Source of the DNA: Candidatus Njordarchaeum guaymasense
Lineage (GTDB): Archaea > Asgardarchaeota > Njordarchaeia > Njordarchaeales > Njordarchaeaceae
Reading direction: 5' to 3'
NCBI GenBank assembly: GCA_030587605.1
Contig: JAUQYT010000111.1
Span: 1-64,000 of the forward strand
DNA: 64,000 bases
In this document: positions 52,980-61,461 of the stretch, piece after piece
Numbering within the stretch: the stretch's first letter is position 1
Layout: each line of letters starts with the position of its first letter
Position numbers and translations under genes: made by a program
Notes under the pieces: model-generated
Databases searched by the model: none
The model's input: the letters and a program-made list of their open reading frames with translations, nothing else
Told to the model about the DNA's origin: nothing

Positions 52980-53264
52980 CTACCCGCCCGCTACAGGTGG
53001 AATAACCATTATCTTAACAGGTTCTTCCCCAGAATCGACCAAGAACCTAAAGTCTTCTTCCTTCTCAATTCTCTGGTGAGTGTCCCTACAATAGATCATA
53101 CATCCGCGAGCAGCCTCGTCAGCGATCAAGACAGCTGCTTCGTCAAAATCAGTTTCCAGTGCGGTATGTCCCCTAGGCCCCAACTTCTCTATAACCACAC
53201 GTCTCAACCAGTTAGCTCCCTCCTTCATCCATAACTCCCTTATAATTCCTGACTTTCCGCTCAT
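52980..53264 (-). CDS. Small protein ending PPVAGG, MoaD/ubiquitin-like candidate
   Basis: 94 residues. The last strand VKIMVIPPVAGG closely resembles MoaD C-termini (…FPPVxGG), and the order strand, helix (DEAAVLIADEAARG), strand, loop, strand fits a beta-grasp fold. The N-terminal half is not a standard MoaD start, so the family is uncertain. Four bases before the pseudo-GTPase gene, with which it is surely co-translated. Minus-strand box A AAGTTTAATAAAG at 53308-53320 gives a ~25-base leader. A free C-terminal diglycine suggests activation by an E1-like enzyme. Confidence 0.7.
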   Translation of the reverse strand: MSGKSGIIRELWMKEGANWLRRVVIEKLGPRGHTALETDFDEAAVLIADEAARGCMIYCRDTHQRIEKEEDFRFLVDSGEEPVKIMVIPPVAGG

Positions 53265-53600
53265 CTCAGACCTTCAACGGCCAATTGTACGGATAAAGAG
53301 TAACATCTTTATTAAACTTAACGGAAGTCAAAACCGTATAGAGGCCCCCATTCAACCCATAACGCGGGCTGCCTCAGTGCAATTCCTACTCTTTCAGGTG
53401 GGAAGTCTGAAAACTGAGACAACCAAAATATCTGGGAAGAACAGATAGAAATGTTGTGCAACTCTCTCCTCAGAGAATCGCCTCCGTATTTCAGGATGTC
53501 GGTTAGCCGGTAAATCGAAAATACCTGAATGTGCATCGAGTATGCTGCCGACCTGCGATACCCACAACACTTGGGAAACAAGTGTCTGAATCAAGGCACG
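53265..53600. other. Divergent intergenic region
   Basis: About 335 bases between the MoaD-like gene and the SPL-like gene. It contains the minus-strand TATA element above and, just before the 53601 start, a perfect 7-bp hairpin ACACTTG/CAAGTGT with a GGAAA loop (53567-53585). Overlapping open frames here look like noise. Confidence 0.4.
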
Positions 53601-54731
53601 ATGGTGAGCAAGAAATTGTACAAAGTCATACCTCTGACTCTCAAAGGTAAAGCAATACACGACTTCGCGTACGGGCTGCGGCAAAGAAAATGCCCCCATA
53701 TGGGGCTAGTCAACCTAACTCCTCCCGGCCAATGTATCCATCTCTGCAGCTATTGCTACGCTAGAGGTTACAGGTGGAGCGTACATCCCGAGAAAACTGG
53801 AGAAGTCAAGTACTACAACAATATCCTAGAGAAACTTGAGGAAGAGCTATCCGCCATAACATTGTGCCCTCCACTCTACTTGTGCGCTACTACTGACGTC
53901 TTTCAACCGATTGACGAAATCATTCAATCAACAGTTGAAGTTGTCAAAACAATAATTAGATCTGGCATCTCATTTCACATAGTCACTAAAAGCGCGCTAG
54001 TTAGGAAACTACTTGAGATACCCGGGTTCACAAGCTACCCTTACTTTTTCCTTCAAATGTCCGTCGAAACCATTGACGACGAAAAGAGAAGGATATTGTC
54101 CCCAAATTCCTCACCCGTCAAAGACAGAATAGAAACCCTAAGGCTCTTCTCCTCAAAGGGCTTCTACACCGTGATGCGAATCGACCCAATAATATTCGGG
54201 TACACAGACAACCACGATGAGATACTCCAGCTTCTCCACGCCGCAAAGGAAATCGGCGTCAAACACGTGATCACAAGCACCACAAGGTTTGACACACAAG
54301 GAATTCAAGCAGTAAGAGACCGCCTCACAAAGGAAGGATTGGAGAAAACATACCAAAAGGTGAAAGAAAGCTACGAATATGAAAAAGGATGGCTAAGAGT
54401 ACCAAGAAGAAGACGAGAAGAGTTCCATAGAAAACTCAAAGCGGAAACAGAGAAACATGGAATGACCTACGCTGTGTGCATGGAGCTTGATAGGTCCTAT
54501 GACTCCCCGTCAATACCTCACTGTGAGGGCTCACCAAACTCCTATATGATGACGAGGAATAGTCAAGGCAAATTCAGACCAATCTGTCATGCTGACTGCC
54601 TAAGGAGTTGCCCAAACCAAGAGGAACCTCCATGTGGGACACCTCAGCTTGCAGTTCAATACCCGTACAGTGAAAAAACTCTATTTAGGAGAACCGTCTC
54701 ATCGACCCAGCTTAAACTTCACTCTTTGTGA
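53601..54731 (+). CDS. SPL-like radical SAM protein
   Basis: 376 residues from ATG 53601 (a longer frame from 53529 lacks support). Radical SAM cluster motif CIHLCSYCYARGY (~45-57, C-x3?-C spacing C-IHL-C-SY-C) typical of DNA repair photolyase-like (spore photoproduct lyase family) enzymes. The C-terminus has an extra Cys cluster (CHADCLRSCPNQEEPPC, ~325-341) that could hold a second cluster. Function unknown; could repair DNA or modify another macromolecule. Confidence 0.83.
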   Translation: MVSKKLYKVIPLTLKGKAIHDFAYGLRQRKCPHMGLVNLTPPGQCIHLCSYCYARGYRWSVHPEKTGEVKYYNNILEKLEEELSAITLCPPLYLCATTDVFQPIDEIIQSTVEVVKTIIRSGISFHIVTKSALVRKLLEIPGFTSYPYFFLQMSVETIDDEKRRILSPNSSPVKDRIETLRLFSSKGFYTVMRIDPIIFGYTDNHDEILQLLHAAKEIGVKHVITSTTRFDTQGIQAVRDRLTKEGLEKTYQKVKESYEYEKGWLRVPRRRREEFHRKLKAETEKHGMTYAVCMELDRSYDSPSIPHCEGSPNSYMMTRNSQGKFRPICHADCLRSCPNQEEPPCGTPQLAVQYPYSEKTLFRRTVSSTQLKLHSL

Positions 54732-54849
54732 AAGCAACCGTTCGCAATGGCGAGAAACGTAAACCTTTATATTCTTGGTGAATGAAATCAGGGGACGACC
54801 CAATTCGTAGGATGATCATGCGATAATCCTTCGGAGGAGAAGCGGTGAG

Positions 54850-56220
54850 TTGTCCCTAAGCAGGAAAAGCAAGATAGGTTTTGGTCTCACCAATGTTGGC
54901 AGCCTGATGGCGCCACAAGCCGTCGGCATGTACCTGATATACTTCTACGTTAACAACACGGTCTTAGGACAATCTGACACGGGCAAACTGCTCATCGGAG
55001 CCGCTTGGGCTGTGTTCGCGATCTGGGACGCGATAAACGATCCCGCGATAGGTCAATGGTCTGACAGAACGAGAACAAGGTGGGGACGAAGGAAACCATT
55101 CATAATGTTCGGGTTACCATTCCTATTGATCTTCTACTACATCCTATGGAATCCAATACAATCGGCGGACACAATACTGATGTTCATTATCCTCCTGCTA
55201 CTCTTGTGCTTGTATGATACTTTTCTGACAATGTCAACTCTGTGGTATGCTATGTATCCGGAGATCTCAACAACCATGAGCGACAGACTGGAAATATCGA
55301 CATATCTCCAGATTGCAGGCATACTAGGTCTCATGTTCGCTTTTGTAGTTCCTTCTCTGCTCGGTCAATTGGGATATGGTTGGAACATCATAGCCTTGGT
55401 TTTGTGCGTTGTCACGTTCTTGTCATTTCTCATGCCCATAGTTTCCGTTAAGGAGAGACCAGAGTTCAGCCTAGGTAAGCCTCTCCCATTTAGGAAGGCT
55501 CTTACGTACTCAGTCAAGAATAAATCATTCTTAACGTACCTCGGCACTCAACTATTCCTGCAATTAACCTACTCCATAGCCGTCGCCACAATCCCGTTCT
55601 ACGTCAACGATGTTCTAGGCGCCGATCTAACCGTGTTGCTAATGGTGATGTTCCTGTCCATCATCCCTTCTTTGGCTGTTTGGGTTAGGTTCACGAATAG
55701 GAGTGGTCCTAGGAAAGCTCTGTCAGCCTCGATTGTGATATTGATGGCAGCGCTTATCCTCACATTTTTCATCACAGACTGGATCCAAGCAATTCCAGTG
55801 TTAATCTTGGCAGGTGTTGGCCTAGCTGGCCCGATGTTGATCCCAACAATGATGGTGGCAGATGTATGCGACGAAGACGAACTCAAGACAGATGTACGGA
55901 GAGAAGGCATGTATACGGGAATATCGGGCTTCATAGTGAAGCTCTCAACCTCGGTCTCAGGAGTCATAGTAACAGGTGTCTTGGCATTCTCAGGATACAT
56001 AGCCAAGACCCAAGGTCTTCCACCTCCGATAGAACCTGCGTCAGCAATTCTCGGAATAAGAGTCCTCATGGGACTGATAGCAATAATCCCGCTGGTTATA
56101 GCGCTTTTGGTACTCTCCAAATATCCGCTAGTTGGCGAGAGATTAACGAAGTTGAAAAAAGACGTTGAAGCGTTGCACGAAGAGAAAGCCAAGAAACTCG
56201 TGAAACAAGGAAAAAAGTAA
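54850..56220 (+). CDS. GPH/MFS-type sugar:cation symporter
   Basis: 456 residues, about twelve membrane helices. Family motif DPAIGQWSDRTRTRWGRRKPF (~59-79; read in two blocks) is the MFS/GPH cytoplasmic loop 2 signature, repeated weakly in the second half. Transports glycosides, pentosides or hexuronides with H+ or Na+. TTG start with GGAGGAG at 54834-54840. Basic C-terminal tail. It may feed the sugar-kinase genes elsewhere in the window. Confidence 0.88.
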   Translation: MSLSRKSKIGFGLTNVGSLMAPQAVGMYLIYFYVNNTVLGQSDTGKLLIGAAWAVFAIWDAINDPAIGQWSDRTRTRWGRRKPFIMFGLPFLLIFYYILWNPIQSADTILMFIILLLLLCLYDTFLTMSTLWYAMYPEISTTMSDRLEISTYLQIAGILGLMFAFVVPSLLGQLGYGWNIIALVLCVVTFLSFLMPIVSVKERPEFSLGKPLPFRKALTYSVKNKSFLTYLGTQLFLQLTYSIAVATIPFYVNDVLGADLTVLLMVMFLSIIPSLAVWVRFTNRSGPRKALSASIVILMAALILTFFITDWIQAIPVLILAGVGLAGPMLIPTMMVADVCDEDELKTDVRREGMYTGISGFIVKLSTSVSGVIVTGVLAFSGYIAKTQGLPPPIEPASAILGIRVLMGLIAIIPLVIALLVLSKYPLVGERLTKLKKDVEALHEEKAKKLVKQGKK

Positions 56221-56232
56221 TAGGAGAATCTC

Positions 56233-57054
56233 CTAAGCGACGCTCCTTCTGAAGAGAATCGTTGCTAGAGTTATCAAGGCTATCGCAAAAACGCCAACCA
56301 CAGCAAGGTCAGGCAATAAGCCAAAGAACGTAGACCAGTCACTTATGAACAATGCTCTGATCGGGTCAACAGCGTAAGTCACTGGATTGAACTTTGTTAG
56401 AGTAACCATCCACGAGGGCATCATACTCGTCGGGAACATAGCGGAACTCATGAAGAGAAGCGGCAAAGTTAACAAGTTCAGGATAGGCATCATAGCCTCC
56501 ATGTTCTTCACTGAAGCTCCTATTGCCATCGACAATCCTGCAAAGGCCAAGCACAGCAGCATAGCTATCAGTATCGCAACTACGAATCCTACTGGACCAG
56601 TGGTCACTGTAACGCCCAGCATGAAAACTGCTATCAAACCTATTATTGCCGCTTGAAATCCCGCTCTGAGACTTGCAGCGATTATCTTGCCTGTGCCTAT
56701 AGATGTCCTCGAAATGGGCGCCGCAAGCATCTTGTTAAGATATCCAAGTCGACGATCCCAAACTATTGAGAACCCTCCGAAGATCCCACCAAAGAGCGTA
56801 GTCATCACTATTACCCCCGCTATGAAGAAATTCAAGTAACTTGATGTTTGGAAGATTAATTGGTTTAAATTGAAACCAGGCGGCAAAGAAAATCCTCCAA
56901 AGCTTACACTTGAGAAATTGAACGCGTTTCCCATGAATGTTAACCATATGACTGGCTGGATTAACACCGAAAACATCGCTGCCCTCGATCTAGTGAAATG
57001 CTTCAGCTCTCTCCAAGCCACGTACCATGTATCTGCAAGTACTTTAGTAACCAT
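56233..57054 (-). CDS. ABC-2-type exporter permease
   Basis: 273 residues, six membrane helices, ABC-2 family. Contains the conserved elbow-helix/loop segment (GGFSIVWDRRLGYLNKMLAAPISR ~92-115 in two blocks) of drug/lipid exporters. Start overlaps the last base of the ATPase stop codon at 57054. Transcribed after the ATPase on the minus strand. Confidence 0.9.
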   Translation of the reverse strand: MVTKVLADTWYVAWRELKHFTRSRAAMFSVLIQPVIWLTFMGNAFNFSSVSFGGFSLPPGFNLNQLIFQTSSYLNFFIAGVIVMTTLFGGIFGGFSIVWDRRLGYLNKMLAAPISRTSIGTGKIIAASLRAGFQAAIIGLIAVFMLGVTVTTGPVGFVVAILIAMLLCLAFAGLSMAIGASVKNMEAMMPILNLLTLPLLFMSSAMFPTSMMPSWMVTLTKFNPVTYAVDPIRALFISDWSTFFGLLPDLAVVGVFAIALITLATILFRRSVA

Positions 57055-58241
57055 TAATGTCTCATCCTCCTCATTCTCATGAATTGCATCATGTGCTCCA
57101 TTCGACTACCTTCCTCTTCACGAAGCTCCCGACCGGTGTAAGCTAGGAACACATCGTCGAGGGATGGTCTTTTCACTGATATACTCTCTATTGTGACTCC
57201 GACCTTCTCTGCGACTTTGAATATCTGAGGTACGGCTGTGGCACCTTCTTTCACAACGATATTGAAAACGTTGTCCCCATTGATTGCTGACCTCTTGCCT
57301 AACTGCGTTGCCACCCAGGACTGCGCAGCCTCGCCGCCGGGGAACCCGTGTCCTGCTGGAAAACCCTTAGCTTTGCTTTTGCCCTTGGCTTTCTTCATCA
57401 TCTCGGCAATTTTCTCGAAGTTCACTGGCATACCAGGTGGTACCTGTTTTGCCTGTATCAGGTTCTGAACGAAGGGCTGTTTCCTGATCTCTGCTAGAGC
57501 TTCCTGCGTCTTGTCCTTGGATTCAGAAGCGATCTTTAGCGTTACGACGTCTCCCCCAACTTTGCCCTTGAGTTTTTCCGGGTCGTCCATGGCTTTTATC
57601 TCCCCATTGTCTATGATGGCGACCCTGTCACATAGTTTGTCAGCCTCATCCATGTAGTGCGTGGTAAGAAATATCGTCATTTTCTTCTCTCCTTGCAGGC
57701 GTCTAATGTACTCGTGGATCTTCTCCCGGGTCTGAATGTCCAGCCCAAGTGTCGGCTCATCCAAGAACAGGACTTCTGGTCTATGAATCAATCCTCCAGC
57801 TATGTCTAGGCGCTTTCGCATGCCCCCAGAGTAAGTTTCGACTTTGTCGTCTGCTCTGTCCGCCAAATCGAGTAGCTTGAGAACTTCGTCAGTTCGTTCC
57901 TTCAGTACAGCCTTCGGCAAGTGGTAGAATTTTCCTTGGAGCGTGATGTTTTCTCGTCCGGTCAGCTGGTCGTCTACGGCAACATCTTGACTAACGTAGC
58001 CAATACAGTTCCGCACAGCGTCTCTCTCAGTTCGAATGTCATGTCTACAGATCTTGGCTGTTCCACTCGTGGGATTCGTTAGCGTAATCAACATCATTAT
58101 CGTGGTGGTCTTTCCTGCTCCGTTAGGACCTAGGAACCCGAATATCTCTCCTTCTTCGATGTCAAAGGAAACATTGTTTACTGCCTTCAGCCCTCCAGGA
58201 TAGATCTTTGTCAGATTTTTCGCTTCTATCGCATGTGGCAT
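57054..58241 (-). CDS. ABC exporter ATPase (DrrA-like)
   Basis: 395 residues. Walker A GPNGAGKTTT (~38-47), Q-loop YVSQDVAVDD, signature YSGGMRKRLD (~139-148), Walker B VLFLDEPTLGLD (~157-168), switch His in TTHYMDEAD. The C-terminus (~225-395) has a DUF4162-like part with an unusual Gly/Lys/Pro-rich insert (~285-312). Operon: ATPase-permease under a promoter with a PadR operator at 58290-58303. Confidence 0.93.
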   Translation of the reverse strand: MPHAIEAKNLTKIYPGGLKAVNNVSFDIEEGEIFGFLGPNGAGKTTTIMMLITLTNPTSGTAKICRHDIRTERDAVRNCIGYVSQDVAVDDQLTGRENITLQGKFYHLPKAVLKERTDEVLKLLDLADRADDKVETYSGGMRKRLDIAGGLIHRPEVLFLDEPTLGLDIQTREKIHEYIRRLQGEKKMTIFLTTHYMDEADKLCDRVAIIDNGEIKAMDDPEKLKGKVGGDVVTLKIASESKDKTQEALAEIRKQPFVQNLIQAKQVPPGMPVNFEKIAEMMKKAKGKSKAKGFPAGHGFPGGEAAQSWVATQLGKRSAINGDNVFNIVVKEGATAVPQIFKVAEKVGVTIESISVKRPSLDDVFLAYTGRELREEEGSRMEHMMQFMRMRRMRH

Positions 58242-58289
58242 TTTAGTTGCACGACCTAAGATTTGGTTTGTTCGTATAATCCTGTCAAA

Positions 58290-58303
58290 TATCGCATTAG
58301 ATA
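58290..58303 (-). promoter_or_regulatory. PadR operator-like element (ABC promoter)
   Basis: TATCGCATTAGATA, an inverted TATC-N6-GATA element, 49-62 bases upstream of the ABC ATPase start and next to the minus-strand box A CTTAAATATC (58315-58325). It is also part of a 16-bp perfect palindrome ATTAGATATATCTAAT (58296-58311). Matches the reverse complement of 58910-58923 at 13 of 14 bases. Confidence 0.6.
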
Positions 58304-58333
58304 TATCTAATAAGATATTTAAGGTTTACCCCT

Positions 58334-58885
58334 CTACTTTAGGGCACTCAGCTCCTTTTTAATCAAATCGAGTTCTTCCTGAAGGATTTTCATGATACCT
58401 TCTAAGAACTTCCTCTTCTTCTCGGCACTAACAGTATTCCAGTAATCATCATCAAGAACATGTCTGATTCTCTCAATGTCCCTTCTGCGCTCAGCGAGTA
58501 TTATGTCATCAAGTTCCATTCCTGGGTAGACCAAGTCGGCCCAGATTCTATAGATGTTTCTTGTCTGCATGTGCATCCTAGACTTGATGTTCCGCCTGAA
58601 CTTGCTGAGTGCCTCTTTCCCATTCTCCGTGATCTGGAGTGTCGTTCCCCTTTTCTGAGCCGTTCCCTTCTTCTGAACTGACGCCGCCTGAATAAGACCC
58701 TCCTTCTTCAGCGATTCAAGCATGGGATAGATTGAGCCCGGTCCAGGTTTCCAAACGCCTTCGGTCCTATTCTCGATCTTTGTGATAACTTCGTAGCCTT
58801 TCATAGGTCTATCTGTGAGCAGCCTCAGTATATAGAATCGGAGCAATCCTCTGGGGACTGCATGGGGTTCCCTTTCTCTCATCAC
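58334..58885 (-). CDS. PadR-family transcriptional regulator
   Basis: 183 residues. PadR winged helix at the N-terminus: FYILRLLTDRPMKGYEVITKIE (~17-38), PGPGSIYPMLESLKKEGLI (~52-70), then the C-terminal dimerisation helix (~110-180). Divergent roles include repression of efflux pumps. It is immediately upstream of, and on the same strand as, the ABC exporter operon, and an operator-like element lies 25-38 bases before its own start. ATG 58885. Confidence 0.9.
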   Translation of the reverse strand: MMREREPHAVPRGLLRFYILRLLTDRPMKGYEVITKIENRTEGVWKPGPGSIYPMLESLKKEGLIQAASVQKKGTAQKRGTTLQITENGKEALSKFRRNIKSRMHMQTRNIYRIWADLVYPGMELDDIILAERRRDIERIRHVLDDDYWNTVSAEKKRKFLEGIMKILQEELDLIKKELSALK

Positions 58886-58909
58886 TACATCCTCTTCAGA
58901 AAGTGAATG

Positions 58910-58923
58910 TATCTAATACGATA
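58910..58923 (-). promoter_or_regulatory. PadR operator-like element (padR promoter)
   Basis: TATCTAATACGATA, whose reverse complement TATCGTATTAGATA differs from the ABC promoter element by one base. Suggests autoregulation plus control of the exporter. Confidence 0.6.
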
Positions 58924-59132
58924 TGCAGAGTCATTTCATTTAAGATTAACGGCGAGACAAATGAATAAACAAGATCAACGAAGACTTGGACTATATGGAC
59001 TAGCTACTGATGAATTGCGAACTGCCGACGAGAAAACTGAAGACGACATTCTTTTATAGAAAAGGCAATAAGGGTAGACCAAATCATCGTACTTCATCAG
59101 GATTCATGTGACCAGAGTGGAGGGCACCCCCC

Positions 59133-59864
59133 TTGAGCCTAGCAAGTTTGGCAGAAGCCATAAAGAAGGAATTAACTACCTTAGGGATTCCCGCTGTTCT
59201 CGAAATGGCTCTGGTCTCAACTGCCGGTAAGACGCTATACTCCGATATGAGCAAACCTGCTATGAGCAAGATTTCACCATTCTACGATAGCCTCCTAATC
59301 ATGGGACAAGGAGACAACCTGTCACTAGCCGTAGACTCAACCAAGACGATAGTCGCTTCAAGAGTCTCCGCAAGAACGATATTGATAGCTCTAACCGACA
59401 AGAAGGTCGGGATCGTTCTCACCAAGATGGGAAGCGTAGCTGACAAGTTCGGTAGACTTCTAGATGAGCTTATAGCGCTAGAAGAATCAAAGGGCGGAGC
59501 GATGCCAATCCCCATTAAGCAAGCAGCGCCGGAGGAGGTTCCAAGTCCCCCCGCATTAACCCCCGTTGCCGAAGTTCAACCACCTCCACCGCTTAGCAGA
59601 CCTGTTTCACGCGAGGCGACTGCCCGCCCTGCCGTTTCTCCGCGAAGGGGTACTGAACGAGTGATAGTTCCAACCCTAACTGACCTTAAGGTTCTGGAGA
59701 AGTGCCCCGAAAAAGAACGGAGATTCCTTGAGTTATTCGATGGAGCGCTCAGCCTGAACGACATTGCAAAAAGGCTTGGGGTTCCGTTCTTTGACGCCCT
59801 CCAAATAGCGAACAAGTACAAGAACATGCGTAAAGTGGATATGAAAGAAGTTATCAGGGGGTAA
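59133..59864 (+). CDS. Roadblock/LC7-like domain plus wHTH protein
   Basis: 243 residues. Roadblock-like domain (~1-115): IPAVLEMALVSTAGKTLYSD, then a hydrophobic strand, TIVASRV, KVGIVLTKMGSVADKFGRLLDEL. A Pro-rich linker (~125-175) joins a C-terminal winged-helix-like domain (~180-243: LKVLEKCPEKERRFLELFDGALSLNDIAKRLGVPFFDALQIANKYKNM). Roadblock proteins act on small GTPases (MglB, Rag). TTG start; box A-like TTTTATAGAAAAGG at 59051-59064. The next gene starts 10 bases later. Confidence 0.75.
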   Translation: MSLASLAEAIKKELTTLGIPAVLEMALVSTAGKTLYSDMSKPAMSKISPFYDSLLIMGQGDNLSLAVDSTKTIVASRVSARTILIALTDKKVGIVLTKMGSVADKFGRLLDELIALEESKGGAMPIPIKQAAPEEVPSPPALTPVAEVQPPPPLSRPVSREATARPAVSPRRGTERVIVPTLTDLKVLEKCPEKERRFLELFDGALSLNDIAKRLGVPFFDALQIANKYKNMRKVDMKEVIRG

Positions 59865-59873
59865 ACACACCAA

Positions 59874-60413
59874 TTGGGCATAAAAGGCAGAATAGCCTGG
59901 AGATTCATGGCTGAGAAAGCCAACCTAACACTCCTACAAGCATTGTATGGAAGCCTAATTGAGCTGCTCCTTCAAATAAATGGAGGAGACATACAACAGA
60001 CAAATCAAGATATTCTGCAAAAAGGAGGATCTATGGCTCCCAAACTACTCGCGAGATTCCACGACAGAGTTGGGAAGCACGCAAAGGATTTCAAGGAATT
60101 CAAGGACACACTGAACCTAGCCTACAAGTACAACTTCGGCAAGGAATTTGACAAGGTCACTCACATAAATGATGAAAACGGGGAACGAATACTCTATGAA
60201 GACAGCGACTGCCCTCTATGCAGAGGAGTAGCCCTATCATCTCAATACAAGGACTTGAAATATTGTAATGCTGTAGCAGGAGTGTTCTTGGAGGTCCTAA
60301 TCCTACGAGGATTTGAGGGAGTTGGAAAAGAAATTCAATGCAAAGCAGCCGGCGCAAAATCATGCATCACAGAGATAAAGTACGTCAAAAAGCTTGAACC
60401 CGCAAAAACATGA
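59874..60413 (+). CDS. V4R-domain protein
   Basis: 179 residues of V4R type (4-vinyl reductase/hydrocarbon-binding; related in fold to TRAPP/Bet3). C-terminal half: DSDCPLCRGV (~106-115) and CKAAGAKSCITEIKY (~160-174), the two Cys pairs that bind zinc in V4R. The N-terminal helix (~1-40) is hydrophobic-amphipathic. TTG 59874 or ATG 59907 start. Co-transcribed with the Roadblock protein, so it may be the partner. Confidence 0.72.
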   Translation: MGIKGRIAWRFMAEKANLTLLQALYGSLIELLLQINGGDIQQTNQDILQKGGSMAPKLLARFHDRVGKHAKDFKEFKDTLNLAYKYNFGKEFDKVTHINDENGERILYEDSDCPLCRGVALSSQYKDLKYCNAVAGVFLEVLILRGFEGVGKEIQCKAAGAKSCITEIKYVKKLEPAKT

Positions 60414-60514
60414 CACAACATGTCGCGAATGCAGTGCACATACTCTTTTCGATTTGACGGTAAATATTGCGAATCTCTTTCTCCTGAACCCTTCCTACCC
60501 TTATTTTTTGACAA

Positions 60515-60526
60515 GCTTTAAATTTG
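60515..60526 (+). promoter_or_regulatory. TATA box of 60586 gene
   Basis: GCTTTAAATTTG, 60-71 bases before the TTG start at 60586, a good box A. Confidence 0.45.
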
Positions 60527-60585
60527 CGGAAAGCCGATAAACCAATCAACGAAAAACATGATAGGAAAGAAGGGAGAAAAGTCAG

Positions 60586-61434
60586 TTGCGGAACGCGAAA
60601 TACAAATTCATGGGACTTCTGCTTATCTTCACATTATTCGGGTTCGTTGTTCTTGCTCCAGTGAATGCAGTCGCTCCGTCATGGGTTAGCACTGATAAAT
60701 ACGCAAAGTACCGTGGTGGAGTGGATATAAACCTAGGTACAAATGCATCAGCATCCGTATTGGTGGACTTCAACTGGAAGATGGTGACAACCCTAGTAAC
60801 CGGAGTCAATGTTACGGGTGGGTGGATCTTGCATGCTCAGGTAAACTTGATGGGGTTAAATATGACTCTAAGTTTCAGTTCAAATGGCTGGGAAATCATA
60901 GACTTGTTTGACAGCACTCTTGTACCTCCACCTGGAGGCGACATCTTCTTTGGCATGGAACATATGGGTGCACACACCAATCTATGGGTCGACAACATGA
61001 CCGGCTTAACTCTGTCAAATGTCTCAATAGGTGGTCGCCGGTGTTATCAGGTTCCTGGCTCTGCGAGTATCGGTGGCTTACCCATACCTGGAGGAATTCC
61101 TGTCACGAAGTATTTTGACACCCAAACCGGTGTGCTAATGGGCCTAGGTATCTCGCTAAACCTAACCGCTTTGATGGGTTCTCCAACGCCACCCGCACAC
61201 GAGCCAGTGCAAAGTCTCTCTAAATGGTCTCGTGGCGGTGACGTGGGTGTCAACCAGTTTCCAGGAATGGAAGGCTTTGAGCTACTCACGTTCCCAGTGG
61301 TGATGAATAGTACGAACGTTGTTCCTTTTGCATGGAATGTTGGCGGCGACCCAGTTCTCTTGCTGGAAGCATTTGGAGTCCTCTTAGGGCTCTCGGCGCT
61401 CTTCGGTGTAATAATCTATACGAGGAAAAAGTGA
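60586..61434 (+). CDS. Secreted protein with C-terminal anchor, unknown
   Basis: 282 residues. Signal peptide FMGLLLIFTLFGFVVLAPVNA (~8-28; read in two blocks), an extracellular beta-rich domain with several N-x-T/S sites, and a C-terminal membrane helix (~255-275) followed by Arg-Lys-Lys. No known family. TTG start. 27 bases upstream of a multi-helix membrane protein, so likely one operon. Confidence 0.65.
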   Translation: MRNAKYKFMGLLLIFTLFGFVVLAPVNAVAPSWVSTDKYAKYRGGVDINLGTNASASVLVDFNWKMVTTLVTGVNVTGGWILHAQVNLMGLNMTLSFSSNGWEIIDLFDSTLVPPPGGDIFFGMEHMGAHTNLWVDNMTGLTLSNVSIGGRRCYQVPGSASIGGLPIPGGIPVTKYFDTQTGVLMGLGISLNLTALMGSPTPPAHEPVQSLSKWSRGGDVGVNQFPGMEGFELLTFPVVMNSTNVVPFAWNVGGDPVLLLEAFGVLLGLSALFGVIIYTRKK

Positions 61435-61461
61435 TCCTTTGGGAGAGAAGGTGAGTTAGAA

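Noticed and set aside
55599..56192. 197-codon antisense frame
   Set aside because: Shadow of the GPH/MFS transporter gene.
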